A stretch of DNA of 47,168 bases. Source: Myxococcales bacterium. GTDB taxonomy: Bacteria > Myxococcota_A > Polyangia > GCA-2747355. The position numbers and the translations under genes were made by a program. The notes under the pieces are model-generated. The model made no database searches, was not told the origin of the DNA, and was given only the letters and a program-made list of their open reading frames with translations. The stretch is taken from NCBI GenBank assembly GCA_020431405.1, contig JAGQIK010000371.1:1-47168 (forward strand), written 5' to 3'. Within the stretch, counting starts at the first letter, position 1. The number at the start of each line of letters is the position of its first letter. Shown here piece by piece: positions 1 through 10,476 of this stretch.

Positions 1-42
1 CGCCCGCAGGCCGCCAGCCTCCCATCCCGTCAATAGCCCAGC

Positions 43-134
43 CGCGCCCGAACGCGCCCGAACCACCAACGCACGAGGCGTCCTCCGACGCTCGCGCTGC
101 GCCCGCTCCGCCCCCCGTCCCCCGTCCCCCGTCC
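43..134. repeat. Non-coding edge with short tandem repeats
   Basis: The first 161 bases hold no convincing gene on either strand. They contain a perfect tandem copy of a 10-mer (CGCGCCCGAA at 43-52 and 53-62) and about three tandem copies of a 7-mer of the type CCCCGTC between 111 and 134. Such C-rich slippage repeats are common in intergenic DNA of high-GC genomes. No function is inferred. Confidence 0.6.
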
Positions 135-141
135 GCGGCCG

Positions 142-162
142 GCGTTCACTGCCGTAGAACGC
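142..162 (-). terminator. Possible hairpin at the end of the Omp85-like gene
   Basis: GCGTTC (142-147) and GAACGC (157-162) form a 6-bp perfect stem with a 9-nt loop that begins at the TAG stop of the minus-strand barrel gene. There is no T-tract after it, so intrinsic termination is only a guess. Confidence 0.3.
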
Positions 163-2081
163 TAGAACACCTGGCCGAAGCTGAGCGAGATCCAGGTGCC
201 GAAGCTGCCGCGGCCGTCGGCGTTGATGGGGAAGCCGAGGTCGATGCGCAGCGACTCGCGGTCGAACTGCGGGAAATGGCCTCGGGCGCCGATGCCGACG
301 CTTTGGCGCCAGGCGAAGGGCACGTCGCGGTTGCTGGGCTGCCAGTCGCCGTAGGTGGCGCCGCCGTCGTAGAAGACGACGAAGCCGAGGTGCAACGTGA
401 AGAGGTTGATGGGGTCGCTGCGAAACTCGGCGTTGACGCGCAGCAGGTCGCGGCCGCGGAAGAGGTCGTTGGTGTAGCCGCGCAGGCCGCTGTCGCCGCC
501 GAGCGAAAAGAAGCTGCGGTTGAGATCCTCGCGGCGATAGAGCCAGACGATCTGCGTGTGCAGGCGGCCGATGAGCAGCTTGGGCGTGATGTTCTTGGCG
601 CCGAGCTCGATGCGGTTGTTGACGAACGGCCCGCTGAAGCCGGGCTCGTCGTCGAGGTGCGGCTGATAGCGCGTCTGCGCGATGGCCGAGACGGTGAGCA
701 GGTCGCCGCCGAAGCTCCAGCGGTACGACGCTTCGGCGGACAGCGTGATAAACGCGGCGCGGCCGCTGACGACGTTCTGGCCGAAGTTGGCGACCAGGTC
801 GAGGCTGGGGCCGAGCGAGAAGTCCTCGCTCAGCGCGAACGACGTCACGTTGCGCAGCCGCACGAAGCGGGTGGTGCGGATCGCGTAGCCGACAAAAAAC
901 GTCACCGCGCTCTCGCTGCGCGGAAGCGTCAGGCGCGCGTGCTCGTCGAGCACGTCCTGTTCGAAAGGCAGCGAGTCGGGCAGCGTGTACTGCACGCGAT
1001 AGGCGCTGAGGCCCCACGAGATGTCGTGTTTGATCGCGTGGCCGAAGCGGCGCGTGAACGAAAGCTCGCTACGGAAGATGCGTCGCTCGATGGCGATGGG
1101 CACCAGCACGGCGGCATCTTCGCCCTCGAGGGGAGAGCGGATGCGCCCCGTGGTCGGGTCGCGCAGGTAGGCCTGATGAAAGAAGCCGACGTTGCCGTCC
1201 GAGCCCTGCACTAGGTCGCGATAAGGTGTCGTGCGAACCGACGCGCTCCAGGCGAAGGCCCACGGCGTGGCCAGCGAGAACAGCGGTCGCGAGAGCGAAA
1301 CTCCGGCCTCGACGCCGATCACCGAGCCGCTCGAGCGCGTGTCGCGATCGCACCAGACGTTCTCGGTGGCGCCGATGCTGCCAGCGCACGGCACCGAGCC
1401 GTTGATCACCAGATCGAACGTCTCGACGAGCCGCAGCCGAGTCCCCCAGACGCGCGGGTCGACGTAGCGCTGCCCGAGGGCGACGTGATCGCGAAGCACG
1501 CCGCCGTTGAAGTTGAACTGCTGAAAGCGCGCGTGCAGGCTGACCTGCTTGTTGCGGCCGAGGAAGTTCTGCTCGGTGGGCGTGAAGTCGATCAGCTTCA
1601 CGAGCTGTCCGGTCATCGAGAAGATGATGTTGAAGCGGATGCTCCAGAGGTCCTTGGTCACCACCATCAGGATCACGTGACCGGGCTTCTTCGACTTGCA
1701 CGCCACCGTGCGCGCCACGGCGAGGATGAACAGCCGGCGCAGGTTGCGTTCGGTCTCGTAGATGCGCGCCTGCTCCCAGCGATCGCCCGCGCGTTTGAGC
1801 AGCTCCTGGCGGATGATGTACTCCTTGGTCTTGACGTGGACCACGTTGAGCAGCGACGGCCATGGGTCGCTCTTGGCGATGATGTCTTCGCGCACCACCA
1901 CGACGCGCTCGATGATCTTGCCCTCGGGCTGCGGCTCGCGCGTGAGCCCGGTTTTGCCGAGCGCCCATTGGATCAGCTCGCGCTCGTACTTCTTGCGCAC
2001 GTCGAGCGCGTGCGCGCTGTGCTCGCAGGCGCGGCTCGCGAGCAGCGCGACGACCAAAGTGAGGAGCAGGCGAAGTGGCAT
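162..2081 (-). CDS. BamA/TamA-type (Omp85) outer-membrane protein
   Basis: This 639-residue protein is predicted to be an outer-membrane beta-barrel of the Omp85 superfamily. I chose the ATG at 2081 because it opens directly onto a Sec signal peptide (MPLRLLLTLVVALL, then a likely cut near HSAHA). The longer frame to 2144 only adds a non-signal leader. After the signal comes a POTRA-like region, recognisable by alternating hydrophobic strands around ERVVVVREDI and an arm of the type QELLKRAGDRW. The C-terminal two thirds show alternating barrel strands, the lid-loop motif GLRGY (equivalent of the VRGF motif of BamA), and a terminal Phe typical of barrel assembly signals. The POTRA region is short for BamA, so this is more likely an accessory Omp85 protein than the essential BamA. 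It is divergent from the gene at 2176. Confidence 0.85.
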   Translation of the reverse strand: MPLRLLLTLVVALLASRACEHSAHALDVRKKYERELIQWALGKTGLTREPQPEGKIIERVVVVREDIIAKSDPWPSLLNVVHVKTKEYIIRQELLKRAGDRWEQARIYETERNLRRLFILAVARTVACKSKKPGHVILMVVTKDLWSIRFNIIFSMTGQLVKLIDFTPTEQNFLGRNKQVSLHARFQQFNFNGGVLRDHVALGQRYVDPRVWGTRLRLVETFDLVINGSVPCAGSIGATENVWCDRDTRSSGSVIGVEAGVSLSRPLFSLATPWAFAWSASVRTTPYRDLVQGSDGNVGFFHQAYLRDPTTGRIRSPLEGEDAAVLVPIAIERRIFRSELSFTRRFGHAIKHDISWGLSAYRVQYTLPDSLPFEQDVLDEHARLTLPRSESAVTFFVGYAIRTTRFVRLRNVTSFALSEDFSLGPSLDLVANFGQNVVSGRAAFITLSAEASYRWSFGGDLLTVSAIAQTRYQPHLDDEPGFSGPFVNNRIELGAKNITPKLLIGRLHTQIVWLYRREDLNRSFFSLGGDSGLRGYTNDLFRGRDLLRVNAEFRSDPINLFTLHLGFVVFYDGGATYGDWQPSNRDVPFAWRQSVGIGARGHFPQFDRESLRIDLGFPINADGRGSFGTWISLSFGQVF

Positions 2082-2175
2082 CAGCAGCGAGAAGAACCAA
2101 GAGTATCGCTGGTTAGGGCGCCCAGCGCTACGGCTCGCGAGCACGCGCCGTTCGCGCTAGACTGTGCGAGCACCT

Positions 2176-2856
2176 ATGAAGAAGCCGCCACGCAGCGGGT
2201 TCGCCGACTATCAGGGCGACCTCGAGCTCGACATGCCGGAGGGCACTCGGCCTTCCGAGCTCGAGAAACAGGACCGCAATCGCGCGCCGACCGCGTCCAC
2301 CTGGTCGCCGCCCGCGCGAGAGGATGATCGAGCTTCGCAGGCCGCGGCGATCCGCCGCAGCGTGCCCGACCCGCCCAAGCGCGGCGGCTTTCCCTGGCGC
2401 GCGTTCTTCGCCTTGCTCTTCCTCGGCGGCCTCGGCGCCGGCGGCTACTGGGGCTACTGTCGCTACAAGGTCAGCGACATGGAGTACCAGTTCGGCCAGG
2501 CCTCCCACGATCTCAAGCAAGCGCTGCTCCGCAAGAACAAGACCGTCACGCCGGCCGACATCGACGACGTGGTCAACGAGCTGGCGGGCAAGACCAACAT
2601 CGAGATCGACAAGACCAAGCTCAAGATCGTCATCGAGCCGCTCGACGGCGCCAACCGCAAGCGCCTGCCTGCCATCGCGCAGACGGCGCTGTCGATGGCG
2701 GCGAAGGTCAGCAACCACCGCGCGCCGCGCTGGTTTGTCGGATTCAGCGGCCGCTTTCGCGCCAAGCACGGCATCGCCAAGAAGATCTTCTTCTTCGAGC
2801 GCTACACGTGGTTCGACTGGGCGCAGCCCGACGGGGCCGCACCGACGTCGCGCTAG
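2176..2856 (+). CDS. Single-pass membrane protein of unknown function
   Basis: This is a 226-residue protein that I do not recognise. A charged, Pro-rich N-terminal segment of about 70 residues is followed by one hydrophobic helix (about residues 76-93, rich in Gly and Leu). A soluble C-terminal part of about 130 residues is Lys-rich and mixed alpha/beta in character. The topology would place the C-terminal part outside the cytoplasm. The ATG at 2176 is preferred over an in-frame GTG at 2164. It starts 94 bp from the divergent barrel gene and ends 3 bp before the VOC gene, so the two plus-strand genes are probably co-transcribed. Confidence 0.7.
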   Translation: MKKPPRSGFADYQGDLELDMPEGTRPSELEKQDRNRAPTASTWSPPAREDDRASQAAAIRRSVPDPPKRGGFPWRAFFALLFLGGLGAGGYWGYCRYKVSDMEYQFGQASHDLKQALLRKNKTVTPADIDDVVNELAGKTNIEIDKTKLKIVIEPLDGANRKRLPAIAQTALSMAAKVSNHRAPRWFVGFSGRFRAKHGIAKKIFFFERYTWFDWAQPDGAAPTSR

Positions 2857-2859
2857 CCG

Positions 2860-3294
2860 ATGAGCGACGCCGGCGCCAACGTCTCCACCAACACCGCGAG
2901 ACCGCCGCTGGGCGGCGTGCTCGAGACGGTGCTCTACTACGACGACCAAGACGCCGCAGAGCGCTTCTACAGCGACGTGCTCGGCATGCGCCTGCTCGGC
3001 AAGGAGCCGGGCCGCAGCCTCTTTTACCGCGCCGGACCGAGCGTGTACCTGCTGTTCGACGCCAAGCTGACCGAGGTGGCGGGCAGGCTTCCGCCACACG
3101 GCGCGCGCGGCTGCATCCACACCTGCTTCGTCGTGGCGCGCGCCGACTACGAGCGCTGGAAGCGCTACCTCGTCGAGCAGGGCGTCGAGGTCATCTCCGA
3201 GGTCGAGTGGCCGCGCGACGGCCAGAGCTTCTACTTTCACGACCCTGCCGGAAATCTGCTCGAGATCGCCAACCAGGACATTTGGCCCGAGTAA
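2860..3294 (+). CDS. VOC superfamily (glyoxalase/dioxygenase-like) protein
   Basis: This 144-residue protein has the paired beta-alpha-beta-beta-beta modules of the vicinal oxygen chelate superfamily. The first module is ETVLYYDDQDAAERFYSDVL followed by GMRLL. The second begins at GCIHTCFVV and ends with the typical strand SFYFHDPAGNLLEI. His and Glu residues at the usual metal-ligand places (CIHTC and LLEIA) are kept, so it may bind a divalent metal. Substrate cannot be told from sequence; VOC members include glyoxalases, dioxygenases and antibiotic-binding proteins. The start lies 3 bp after the membrane-protein stop, and the end is 5 bp from the convergent VWA gene. Confidence 0.85.
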   Translation: MSDAGANVSTNTARPPLGGVLETVLYYDDQDAAERFYSDVLGMRLLGKEPGRSLFYRAGPSVYLLFDAKLTEVAGRLPPHGARGCIHTCFVVARADYERWKRYLVEQGVEVISEVEWPRDGQSFYFHDPAGNLLEIANQDIWPE

Positions 3295-3299
3295 CGGCG

Positions 3300-4787
3300 C
3301 TACTTCTGGCACTGGGCGATGTCGAGCACCTCGGGTGACGTCCAGCCGGCGAGCGCGCCGCGGCAGCGAAACGTCGCGGTGGTTCCCACGGGCGCCTCCT
3401 CGCGGCGCAGGATCTCGAAGCCGTAGGGCGGCGAGCCGTTCTTGCCGCACTCGGCGCGCGGCACGATGCGCCAGCAGGGACACGTCTCGCCGCACGAGGT
3501 GTTGTTCGGATCATCGAACTGCGCCGGCGCGCAGCGCGCGAGCGCCGTCTGCGCGCCGTCGGGTGCGACGTCGGTGACGGTGCAGCTGGCCTGCTGCAGA
3601 CAGCTTTGCTGACAGGCGGCGCCGCTCGCCGCGGGACCGAGCGCGTCGCCGGCGCGGCAGACCAAACCGCCGTTGCCGTCGAGCAGCGCGCCGGGCACGC
3701 ACTGTCCGCCGAGGTTGGCGACGATGCGCTCGCCGAGCCGCGCTAGCGGCGCCGAGAAGTCGCCGCTGCAGATGCTGTCGAAGCTGCCCTCCTTGTTGAA
3801 GGCCTTGGAGAAGGCCTCCAGGCGCAGCGCCGGCTTGGCGTCGTCGTTGCCGGGGCAGGGCGAGACGAGGTCGGCTTGCTTGTCGTCAGCGCCGTAGCGC
3901 ACCTCGATGCGGCCGGTGGGTGTGGCGATGTTGGCGACGATGGTTCGCCCCTGCGGCTTGAGACGCTTGAAGAACTCGACGTAGCGCGTCTGCACGTCGT
4001 GAAGGTAGTCGCTGCGCGGCGTGCACTCGGTGCGCGGCCCCGAGACGGTGCGGTCGTTGATGTTGCAGGTGAAGCCGAACTCGAAGCAGCGAAACGAGTG
4101 CAGCGGGCCGAGCGGGCCCGTGTGCGCCTCGGAGTAGAGCGTCGCGTTGTGCGCCGAGCAGTCGTCCTCGTCGGTGATGAAGACCAGCACCAGCCGCGCG
4201 CCGGGGCGCAGGAAGCCCGGGTTGATGTTCAGCTCGGGGTCGAGCGCGCGGCGCGCCGCCTCGAGCTGCTGCTCGAAGCCGCAGCCGCTGGTGCCGACCT
4301 TGGCCATACAGCTGAAGGCGTCCTTGACGCGCTGGATCGGGTCGCCGCTGCCAGGGATGTTGGTTTGATTGCTGTCGGGATCGTAGGTGATGTAGGCGTC
4401 CGTCGGAAGCGACGCGCCGCACGTCGTCGGCCGGCGAAGGCGCGCGCCGTCGCCGTTTTGGCTGCAGCGGTCGAGCCCGCCCCCCGGCACGCCGAGGTCA
4501 GGCGTGATCACGCCGATGTGTACGTTGGGCAGGCGGTTGCCGAGCTCGGGCACGCGCAGCGCTTCGATCAGCTGCGGGAAGTTCTTGGCTAGCGCGGCCT
4601 GCTCGTCGTCCATCGAGCCCGAGCTGTCGACGATGAAGAGGATGTCGACGTCCTTGTCGAGCGCCTGCGCGTAGCGCCTCTGCAGCTCGACGACGGTCAC
4701 GCCGCGCGTCTCGTCAAAGGGGCGGCCGACGCAGCTGACGGCGATGGCGAGAGACAGGACGACGACGACCAGGCGGGCTTGAAACAT
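3300..4787 (-). CDS. VWA-domain lipoprotein
   Basis: This is a 495-residue protein. The start at 4787 follows a good AAGGAG site 7 nt upstream and opens a lipoprotein signal (hydrophobic run to AIAVSC, Cys19); the longer frame up to 5006 lacks this. A von Willebrand A domain follows, with a complete MIDAS DxSxS (Asp54, Ser56, Ser58 in IVDSSGSMDDE) and later a conserved ITDEDDCS strand. The C-terminal 150 residues are rich in Cys, which suggests disulfides and an extracytoplasmic site. Similar VWA lipoproteins are frequent in Myxococcota, where their partners are largely unknown. It converges with the VOC gene and is divergent from the PilZ-like gene. Confidence 0.85.
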   Translation of the reverse strand: MFQARLVVVVLSLAIAVSCVGRPFDETRGVTVVELQRRYAQALDKDVDILFIVDSSGSMDDEQAALAKNFPQLIEALRVPELGNRLPNVHIGVITPDLGVPGGGLDRCSQNGDGARLRRPTTCGASLPTDAYITYDPDSNQTNIPGSGDPIQRVKDAFSCMAKVGTSGCGFEQQLEAARRALDPELNINPGFLRPGARLVLVFITDEDDCSAHNATLYSEAHTGPLGPLHSFRCFEFGFTCNINDRTVSGPRTECTPRSDYLHDVQTRYVEFFKRLKPQGRTIVANIATPTGRIEVRYGADDKQADLVSPCPGNDDAKPALRLEAFSKAFNKEGSFDSICSGDFSAPLARLGERIVANLGGQCVPGALLDGNGGLVCRAGDALGPAASGAACQQSCLQQASCTVTDVAPDGAQTALARCAPAQFDDPNNTSCGETCPCWRIVPRAECGKNGSPPYGFEILRREEAPVGTTATFRCRGALAGWTSPEVLDIAQCQK

Positions 4788-4957
4788 CGCGGGCTCCTTG
4801 CGCTGAAGGCCAATACGACGGCCGAGCAGAGCAAGGACAATGCCGCCGCGGAAAAACTGCGAAAGCACAGCGGACGCTGTATGCGCCGTGCACACGCGCT
4901 CGCGCAGCGCGGCAACGCGGTTGTCAAATTTCACGCCTCGTGATGGTGCGTCGAAAA

Positions 4958-4986
4958 TTTGCCCGAGATCTAACGCTCGCTTTGAA
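4958..4986 (+). promoter_or_regulatory. Weak promoter candidate before the PilZ-like gene
   Basis: TTGCCC and TTGAAT lie 17 bp apart in the AT-richer part of the 237-bp divergent region between the VWA lipoprotein and the PilZ-like gene. The match to the sigma-70 consensus is modest. A possible AGGAG site is at 5009-5013. Confidence 0.25.
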
Positions 4987-5024
4987 TGGCTATGTCGCCC
5001 GGACAAACAGGAGCAGATGGACCG

Positions 5025-5369
5025 ATGTCAGAGCGTGCCAACCTAAACCTCTCGCCCGAGCTCTTTGGACGGCGCGTGGCCTACGGCGCCTGGGTCGATG
5101 GGGCCGGCGACGACGGCCAGCCGGCCTTCTTCCTCGCCGAAGCCCTCACGGACGACGGCGTGCTGCTGCGCACCCCGCGGCCGCTTCCCAGCGGCGCGCG
5201 CCACGGCGTGCAGCTGCTGGTGGAGAACGAGGCGCGCGTCTTTCAGATCGAGGCCGAGGTTGGCGAGGGCTTCGACGGGCGCTCCAATCTGCGCTTCGTC
5301 GATCTCGACGACGACGGCCGGCAGTTCATCAGCGAGCTGCTGGCCGAGGCGCACAGCTTCGACGCCTAG
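5025..5369 (+). CDS. PilZ-like domain protein, non-canonical
   Basis: This is a small 114-residue cytosolic protein. The start at 5025 is preferred over 4986 because AGGAG lies 11 nt upstream (5009-5013). The strand pattern (FFLAEALTDDGVLLRTP, then a Gly/His turn, VQLLVENEARVFQIEAEV, and LRFVDLDDDGRQFISELL) resembles the six-stranded PilZ barrel with its C-terminal helix. The c-di-GMP signature is missing: there is no clear RxxxR, and the D/NxSxxG turn reads LTDDG. If it is PilZ, it probably does not bind c-di-GMP. The family call rests on pattern only. Confidence 0.55.
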   Translation: MSERANLNLSPELFGRRVAYGAWVDGAGDDGQPAFFLAEALTDDGVLLRTPRPLPSGARHGVQLLVENEARVFQIEAEVGEGFDGRSNLRFVDLDDDGRQFISELLAEAHSFDA

Positions 5370-5407
5370 TCCGTTGGCGGCCGCGACCTGAGGCGCTCGG
5401 CGGGTGC

Positions 5408-5413
5408 TAAGAT
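5408..5413 (+). promoter_or_regulatory. Extended -10-like element directly before the DUF362 gene
   Basis: TGCTAAGAT, with hexamer TAAGAT at 5408-5413, sits 6 nt before the ATG at 5420. If used as a -10 element, the transcript would be nearly leaderless. No good -35 is seen. A similar TGCTA element recurs before 36435 and 40555. Confidence 0.35.
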
Positions 5414-5419
5414 CCCGCC

Positions 5420-6943
<1,524 letters not shown>

Positions 6944-6955
6944 GATAGATGTAGA

Positions 6956-7447
6956 TCAGCGCGAGGCGAGCGAGGCGTCGCCGCTCTCGAGCAGCGCCCG
7001 GCGAGCGCGGTAGCGTTGCTCGCCGAAGAAGAAGGCGCCCACGCAGGGGTGATAGGGCAGCGAGACGCTCGTGCCGTTGACCACCAGGTCGGTGGAGGCG
7101 CCGACGGGCACCGTGCGGTGCCGGCCCTTGAGGTGGTACTGCACGTAGGCCACCACCTCGCCGCGCAGCGCCGGCGCGCGCTTGTAGAAGCGCTCGACGA
7201 GCCGCGACAGCGCTACGGTCTCGACGCTGCGCAGCTTGAAGATCGCGTCGCCGTTGCTGTTGACCGACGTGTCGGTGGTCGGCTTGGGCTGGTGTGCCGT
7301 CTCGAAGTACGACTGCAGCTTGCAGACATCGTGAAAGAAGGCGGCGCGCACGGCGCGCTGATTCCACTCGTGGCTGTCTTTGAGCGTGGGGCCGCAGCCG
7401 GTCGCCGTGAGGGCTAGCGCGAGGCCGAGAGTGAATGCAGGGCGCAT
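6956..7447 (-). CDS. Hypothetical lipoprotein
   Basis: This is a 163-residue protein of unknown family. The start at 7447 is supported by an AGGAGG site just upstream and opens a lipoprotein signal, MRPAFTLGLALALTATGC, with the lipid-modified Cys at 18. The mature part is about 145 residues, mostly mixed alpha/beta, with two further Cys (HDVCKL and YHPCVG) that could pair. It faces the periplasm or sits on the outer membrane. It shares a 299-bp divergent intergenic region with the sigma-54-driven gene at 7747. Confidence 0.75.
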   Translation of the reverse strand: MRPAFTLGLALALTATGCGPTLKDSHEWNQRAVRAAFFHDVCKLQSYFETAHQPKPTTDTSVNSNGDAIFKLRSVETVALSRLVERFYKRAPALRGEVVAYVQYHLKGRHRTVPVGASTDLVVNGTSVSLPYHPCVGAFFFGEQRYRARRALLESGDASLASR

Positions 7448-7604
7448 GGATCTCCTCCTGCTCTCGTGATCGGCGGCGAGACGCGCGCATTGAGAATCGA
7501 AGAGGCGGCCACTGGAGACGCTGGTAACGACGGCCGCCAGACAGTGCGTTCGCTTTTCAGAGGCCTGACAGAACGCATCTGGCAATTGTCATGTGGTTTC
7601 CGCG

Positions 7605-7620
7605 TGGCACGGCCGTTGCT
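7605..7620 (+). promoter_or_regulatory. Sigma-54 (-24/-12) promoter
   Basis: TGGCACGGCCGTTGCT matches the sigma-54 consensus TGGCACG-N4-TTGCW at every defined base, with GG and GC at the correct spacing. Transcription would start near 7631, giving a leader of about 115 nt before the ATG at 7747. Two palindromes centred on CAATTG flank it: TGGCAATTGTCA at 7580-7591 (one mismatched pair) and AGCAATTGCT at 7666-7675 (perfect). The 299-bp gap holds no gene besides these signals. Confidence 0.8.
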
Positions 7621-7746
7621 CTAGTGTCGGTCGCGTCCGAGAGACGCTCCTAACGAGAAACAGCGAGCAATTGCTGCGACTTACGTCGCGGCCATGGATT
7701 GGCTTGCACCACAAACAAGGCAGCCGAGCTGCCTAGGAGACCGACA

Positions 7747-8241
7747 ATGAAGACCATCGCGACCAAACTGAGCCTGCTGACCATCATCGCTTTCGGGATC
7801 GGCTTCGCCACGCCGTCCTTCGCCGAGCCGCAAGCGAAGGCGATTAAGCCGCACCAGATGGCGCGCCACATCGTCAAGACGCGCGCGACGCAGCTTTGGC
7901 GCGGCACCAAGCGCGTGCTGAACACCACCATCGGTCGGCCGCTGCGTTACGTCGTCAACAACCCCGGCAAGACGCTCGGCGTCGCGGTGCCGACGGCGCT
8001 GCTGACGGCCACGGCCGTCTCCCCCGAGTTCCGCGAGGCTGCCGTGCACGCCATCCAGGCCGGCGCCGACCTCGTCAAGATGCCGATCCAGTACGTCGGC
8101 AGCGTGATCAAGGCGCACCCCGTGGCCAGCACGGCCATCGGCACCACCCTCGGCGCGCTCGCCAGCGGCATCGGCTGGGGCACCAAGGGCTACAACCGCG
8201 GCCTCAAGGCGGCCAAGGGTGAGGCGGCGCCCATCAAGTAA
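7747..8241 (+). CDS. Small secreted protein of unknown function, sigma-54 driven
   Basis: This is a 164-residue protein that I do not recognise. The ATG at 7747 follows AGGAG with good spacing and opens a clear Sec signal peptide (MKTIATKLSLLTIIAFG, likely cut after PSFA). The mature part is basic and has Gly/Ala-rich hydrophobic stretches: TLGVAVPTALLTATAV, and later STAIGTTLGALASGIGWGTK. These could be membrane-interacting helices or a glycine-zipper-like segment. A perfect sigma-54 promoter lies upstream and two strong hairpins lie downstream, so it is probably a single-gene unit switched on by an enhancer-binding regulator. It could have an envelope or developmental role, but this is inference. 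Confidence 0.7.
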   Translation: MKTIATKLSLLTIIAFGIGFATPSFAEPQAKAIKPHQMARHIVKTRATQLWRGTKRVLNTTIGRPLRYVVNNPGKTLGVAVPTALLTATAVSPEFREAAVHAIQAGADLVKMPIQYVGSVIKAHPVASTAIGTTLGALASGIGWGTKGYNRGLKAAKGEAAPIK

Positions 8242-8260
8242 GGCGCGAGCATGACCCCGC

Positions 8261-8289
8261 GCGGTCAGCGACACGCGTCGCTTGACCGC
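8261..8289. terminator. Bulged 12-bp hairpin after the sigma-54 gene
   Basis: GCGGTCAGCGAC and GTCGCTTGACCGC pair over 12 bp with a single bulged T and a 4-nt loop. It lies 20 bp after the stop at 8241 and just before a second perfect hairpin. There is no T-run. Confidence 0.5.
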
Positions 8290-8293
8290 CACC

Positions 8294-8330
8294 AAGGCGC
8301 GGCCTGTCCATCGCGACACGGCCGCGCCTT
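8294..8330. terminator. Bidirectional terminator between convergent genes
   Basis: AAGGCGCGGCC (8294-8304) and its exact reverse complement (8320-8330) form an 11-bp stem around a 15-nt loop. The stem ends AA/TT on both sides, so either strand could use it. It lies between the stops at 8241 (plus) and 8338 (minus). Confidence 0.65.
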
Positions 8331-8337
8331 CGTGCGT

Positions 8338-9105
8338 TCAGAGGCTGTCGACGGGCCTGCCCGAAGCGAGCACTCCGCTGTCGTAGACGCCGCGCGAGAT
8401 CAGCTTGCCGCTCTTGTCGTACTGCACCCACACGCCCGTGCGCTGGTTGTTGTCGAAGCTGCCTTCGATGCGCACGCGGCCGTTGGGGTGGTAGCCGATC
8501 CAGCGGCCGCTGCGCTTGCCCTGCTCGTAGTTGCCGACCACCAGCTTGCGACCGAGCAGCGACCACCACGTGCGCTTGCCGTGCATCTTGCCGTGCTCGA
8601 AGTAGCTCTCGTCGCGCGCGCGACCGGTGGGCCAGAACTCGGTGCGTTTGCCGTGCAGCTTGCCCTTCTCGAAGCGCCCCTCGGCGCGGCGTTTGCCGTT
8701 TTCGTAGAAGCTGACCCAGCGCCCTTGCGCCTTGCCGTCGTCGAAGCTGCCGAACGACTTGCGCGCGCCGGACTTGTACCAGACCGTCCACACGCCGTGC
8801 TTCTTGTCGCGCTTGTACTCGCCGGCGAGCCACTTCTTGCCCGATGGGTAGTAGCTCTGCCAGGGGCCGTTCTTGATGCCGGCGCGCGTGCGGCACCACT
8901 GCACGGTGCCCTTATCGGTGCGCCGTTTGTCGAATGAAGCGCCCGACGGGCACTTGGCGAACTCGCCGTCCTCGGTGATCTGCGGGCCGGTGCTCACGCG
9001 CACGCGGCCGCAGCTCGTCAGCGCGATCGACGCCAGCGCGATCAGCGGCAGCGCGACGGCGCCGCTGATGCAGCGTCGTGCGAACGCTTTGTGCGTGGGC
9101 GGCAA
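8338..9105 (-). CDS. MORN-repeat lipoprotein (YwqK/MORN_2 type)
   Basis: This is a protein of about 255 residues with a lipoprotein signal (ALPLIALASIALTSC) and about seven tandem repeats of roughly 23 residues built as GxWxxYyxxGkkxxxGxfxxgkxxG (for example HGVWTVWYKSGARK and QGRWVSFYENGKRR). This is the MORN_2 repeat, a beta-hairpin array often annotated as YwqK-family antitoxin although most members have no proven toxin partner. No ATG or GTG fits. The TTG at 9105, with GAGGA about 11 nt upstream, is the best start and lies 17 bp after the glyA stop, so the gene is probably co-transcribed with glyA. It is surface or periplasmic. Confidence 0.75.
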   Translation of the reverse strand: MPPTHKAFARRCISGAVALPLIALASIALTSCGRVRVSTGPQITEDGEFAKCPSGASFDKRRTDKGTVQWCRTRAGIKNGPWQSYYPSGKKWLAGEYKRDKKHGVWTVWYKSGARKSFGSFDDGKAQGRWVSFYENGKRRAEGRFEKGKLHGKRTEFWPTGRARDESYFEHGKMHGKRTWWSLLGRKLVVGNYEQGKRSGRWIGYHPNGRVRIEGSFDNNQRTGVWVQYDKSGKLISRGVYDSGVLASGRPVDSL

Positions 9106-9122
9106 GTCCTGGCGCGTCCTCG

Positions 9123-10388
<1,266 letters not shown>

Positions 10389-10415
10389 GTCGCGCTCCTT
10401 GAGGGGCTTCGGCGG

Positions 10416-10444
10416 ACCATAGCGAGGGACGGAGCCGCTCGCAA
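10416..10444 (-). promoter_or_regulatory. Sigma-70-type promoter of glyA
   Basis: Reading the minus strand, TTGCGA (10444-10439) and TATGGT (10421-10416) are spaced by 17 bp. The start of transcription would fall near 10410, about 20 nt before the ATG. No glycine riboswitch fits in this short leader. Confidence 0.5.
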
Positions 10445-10476
10445 TCGCGCTGCGCTCGCGCGAGTATGGGCCGGCG

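Noticed and set aside
276-1214. 312-residue plus-strand frame inside the Omp85-like gene
   Set aside because: Composition is Ala/Glu/Val/Arg-rich without domains and it lies antisense to a protein with clear signal peptide, POTRA and barrel motifs. It is a GC-rich shadow.
10389-10476. Glycine riboswitch before glyA
   Set aside because: The leader from the likely start site to the ATG is only about 20 nt and shows no paired aptamer domains.
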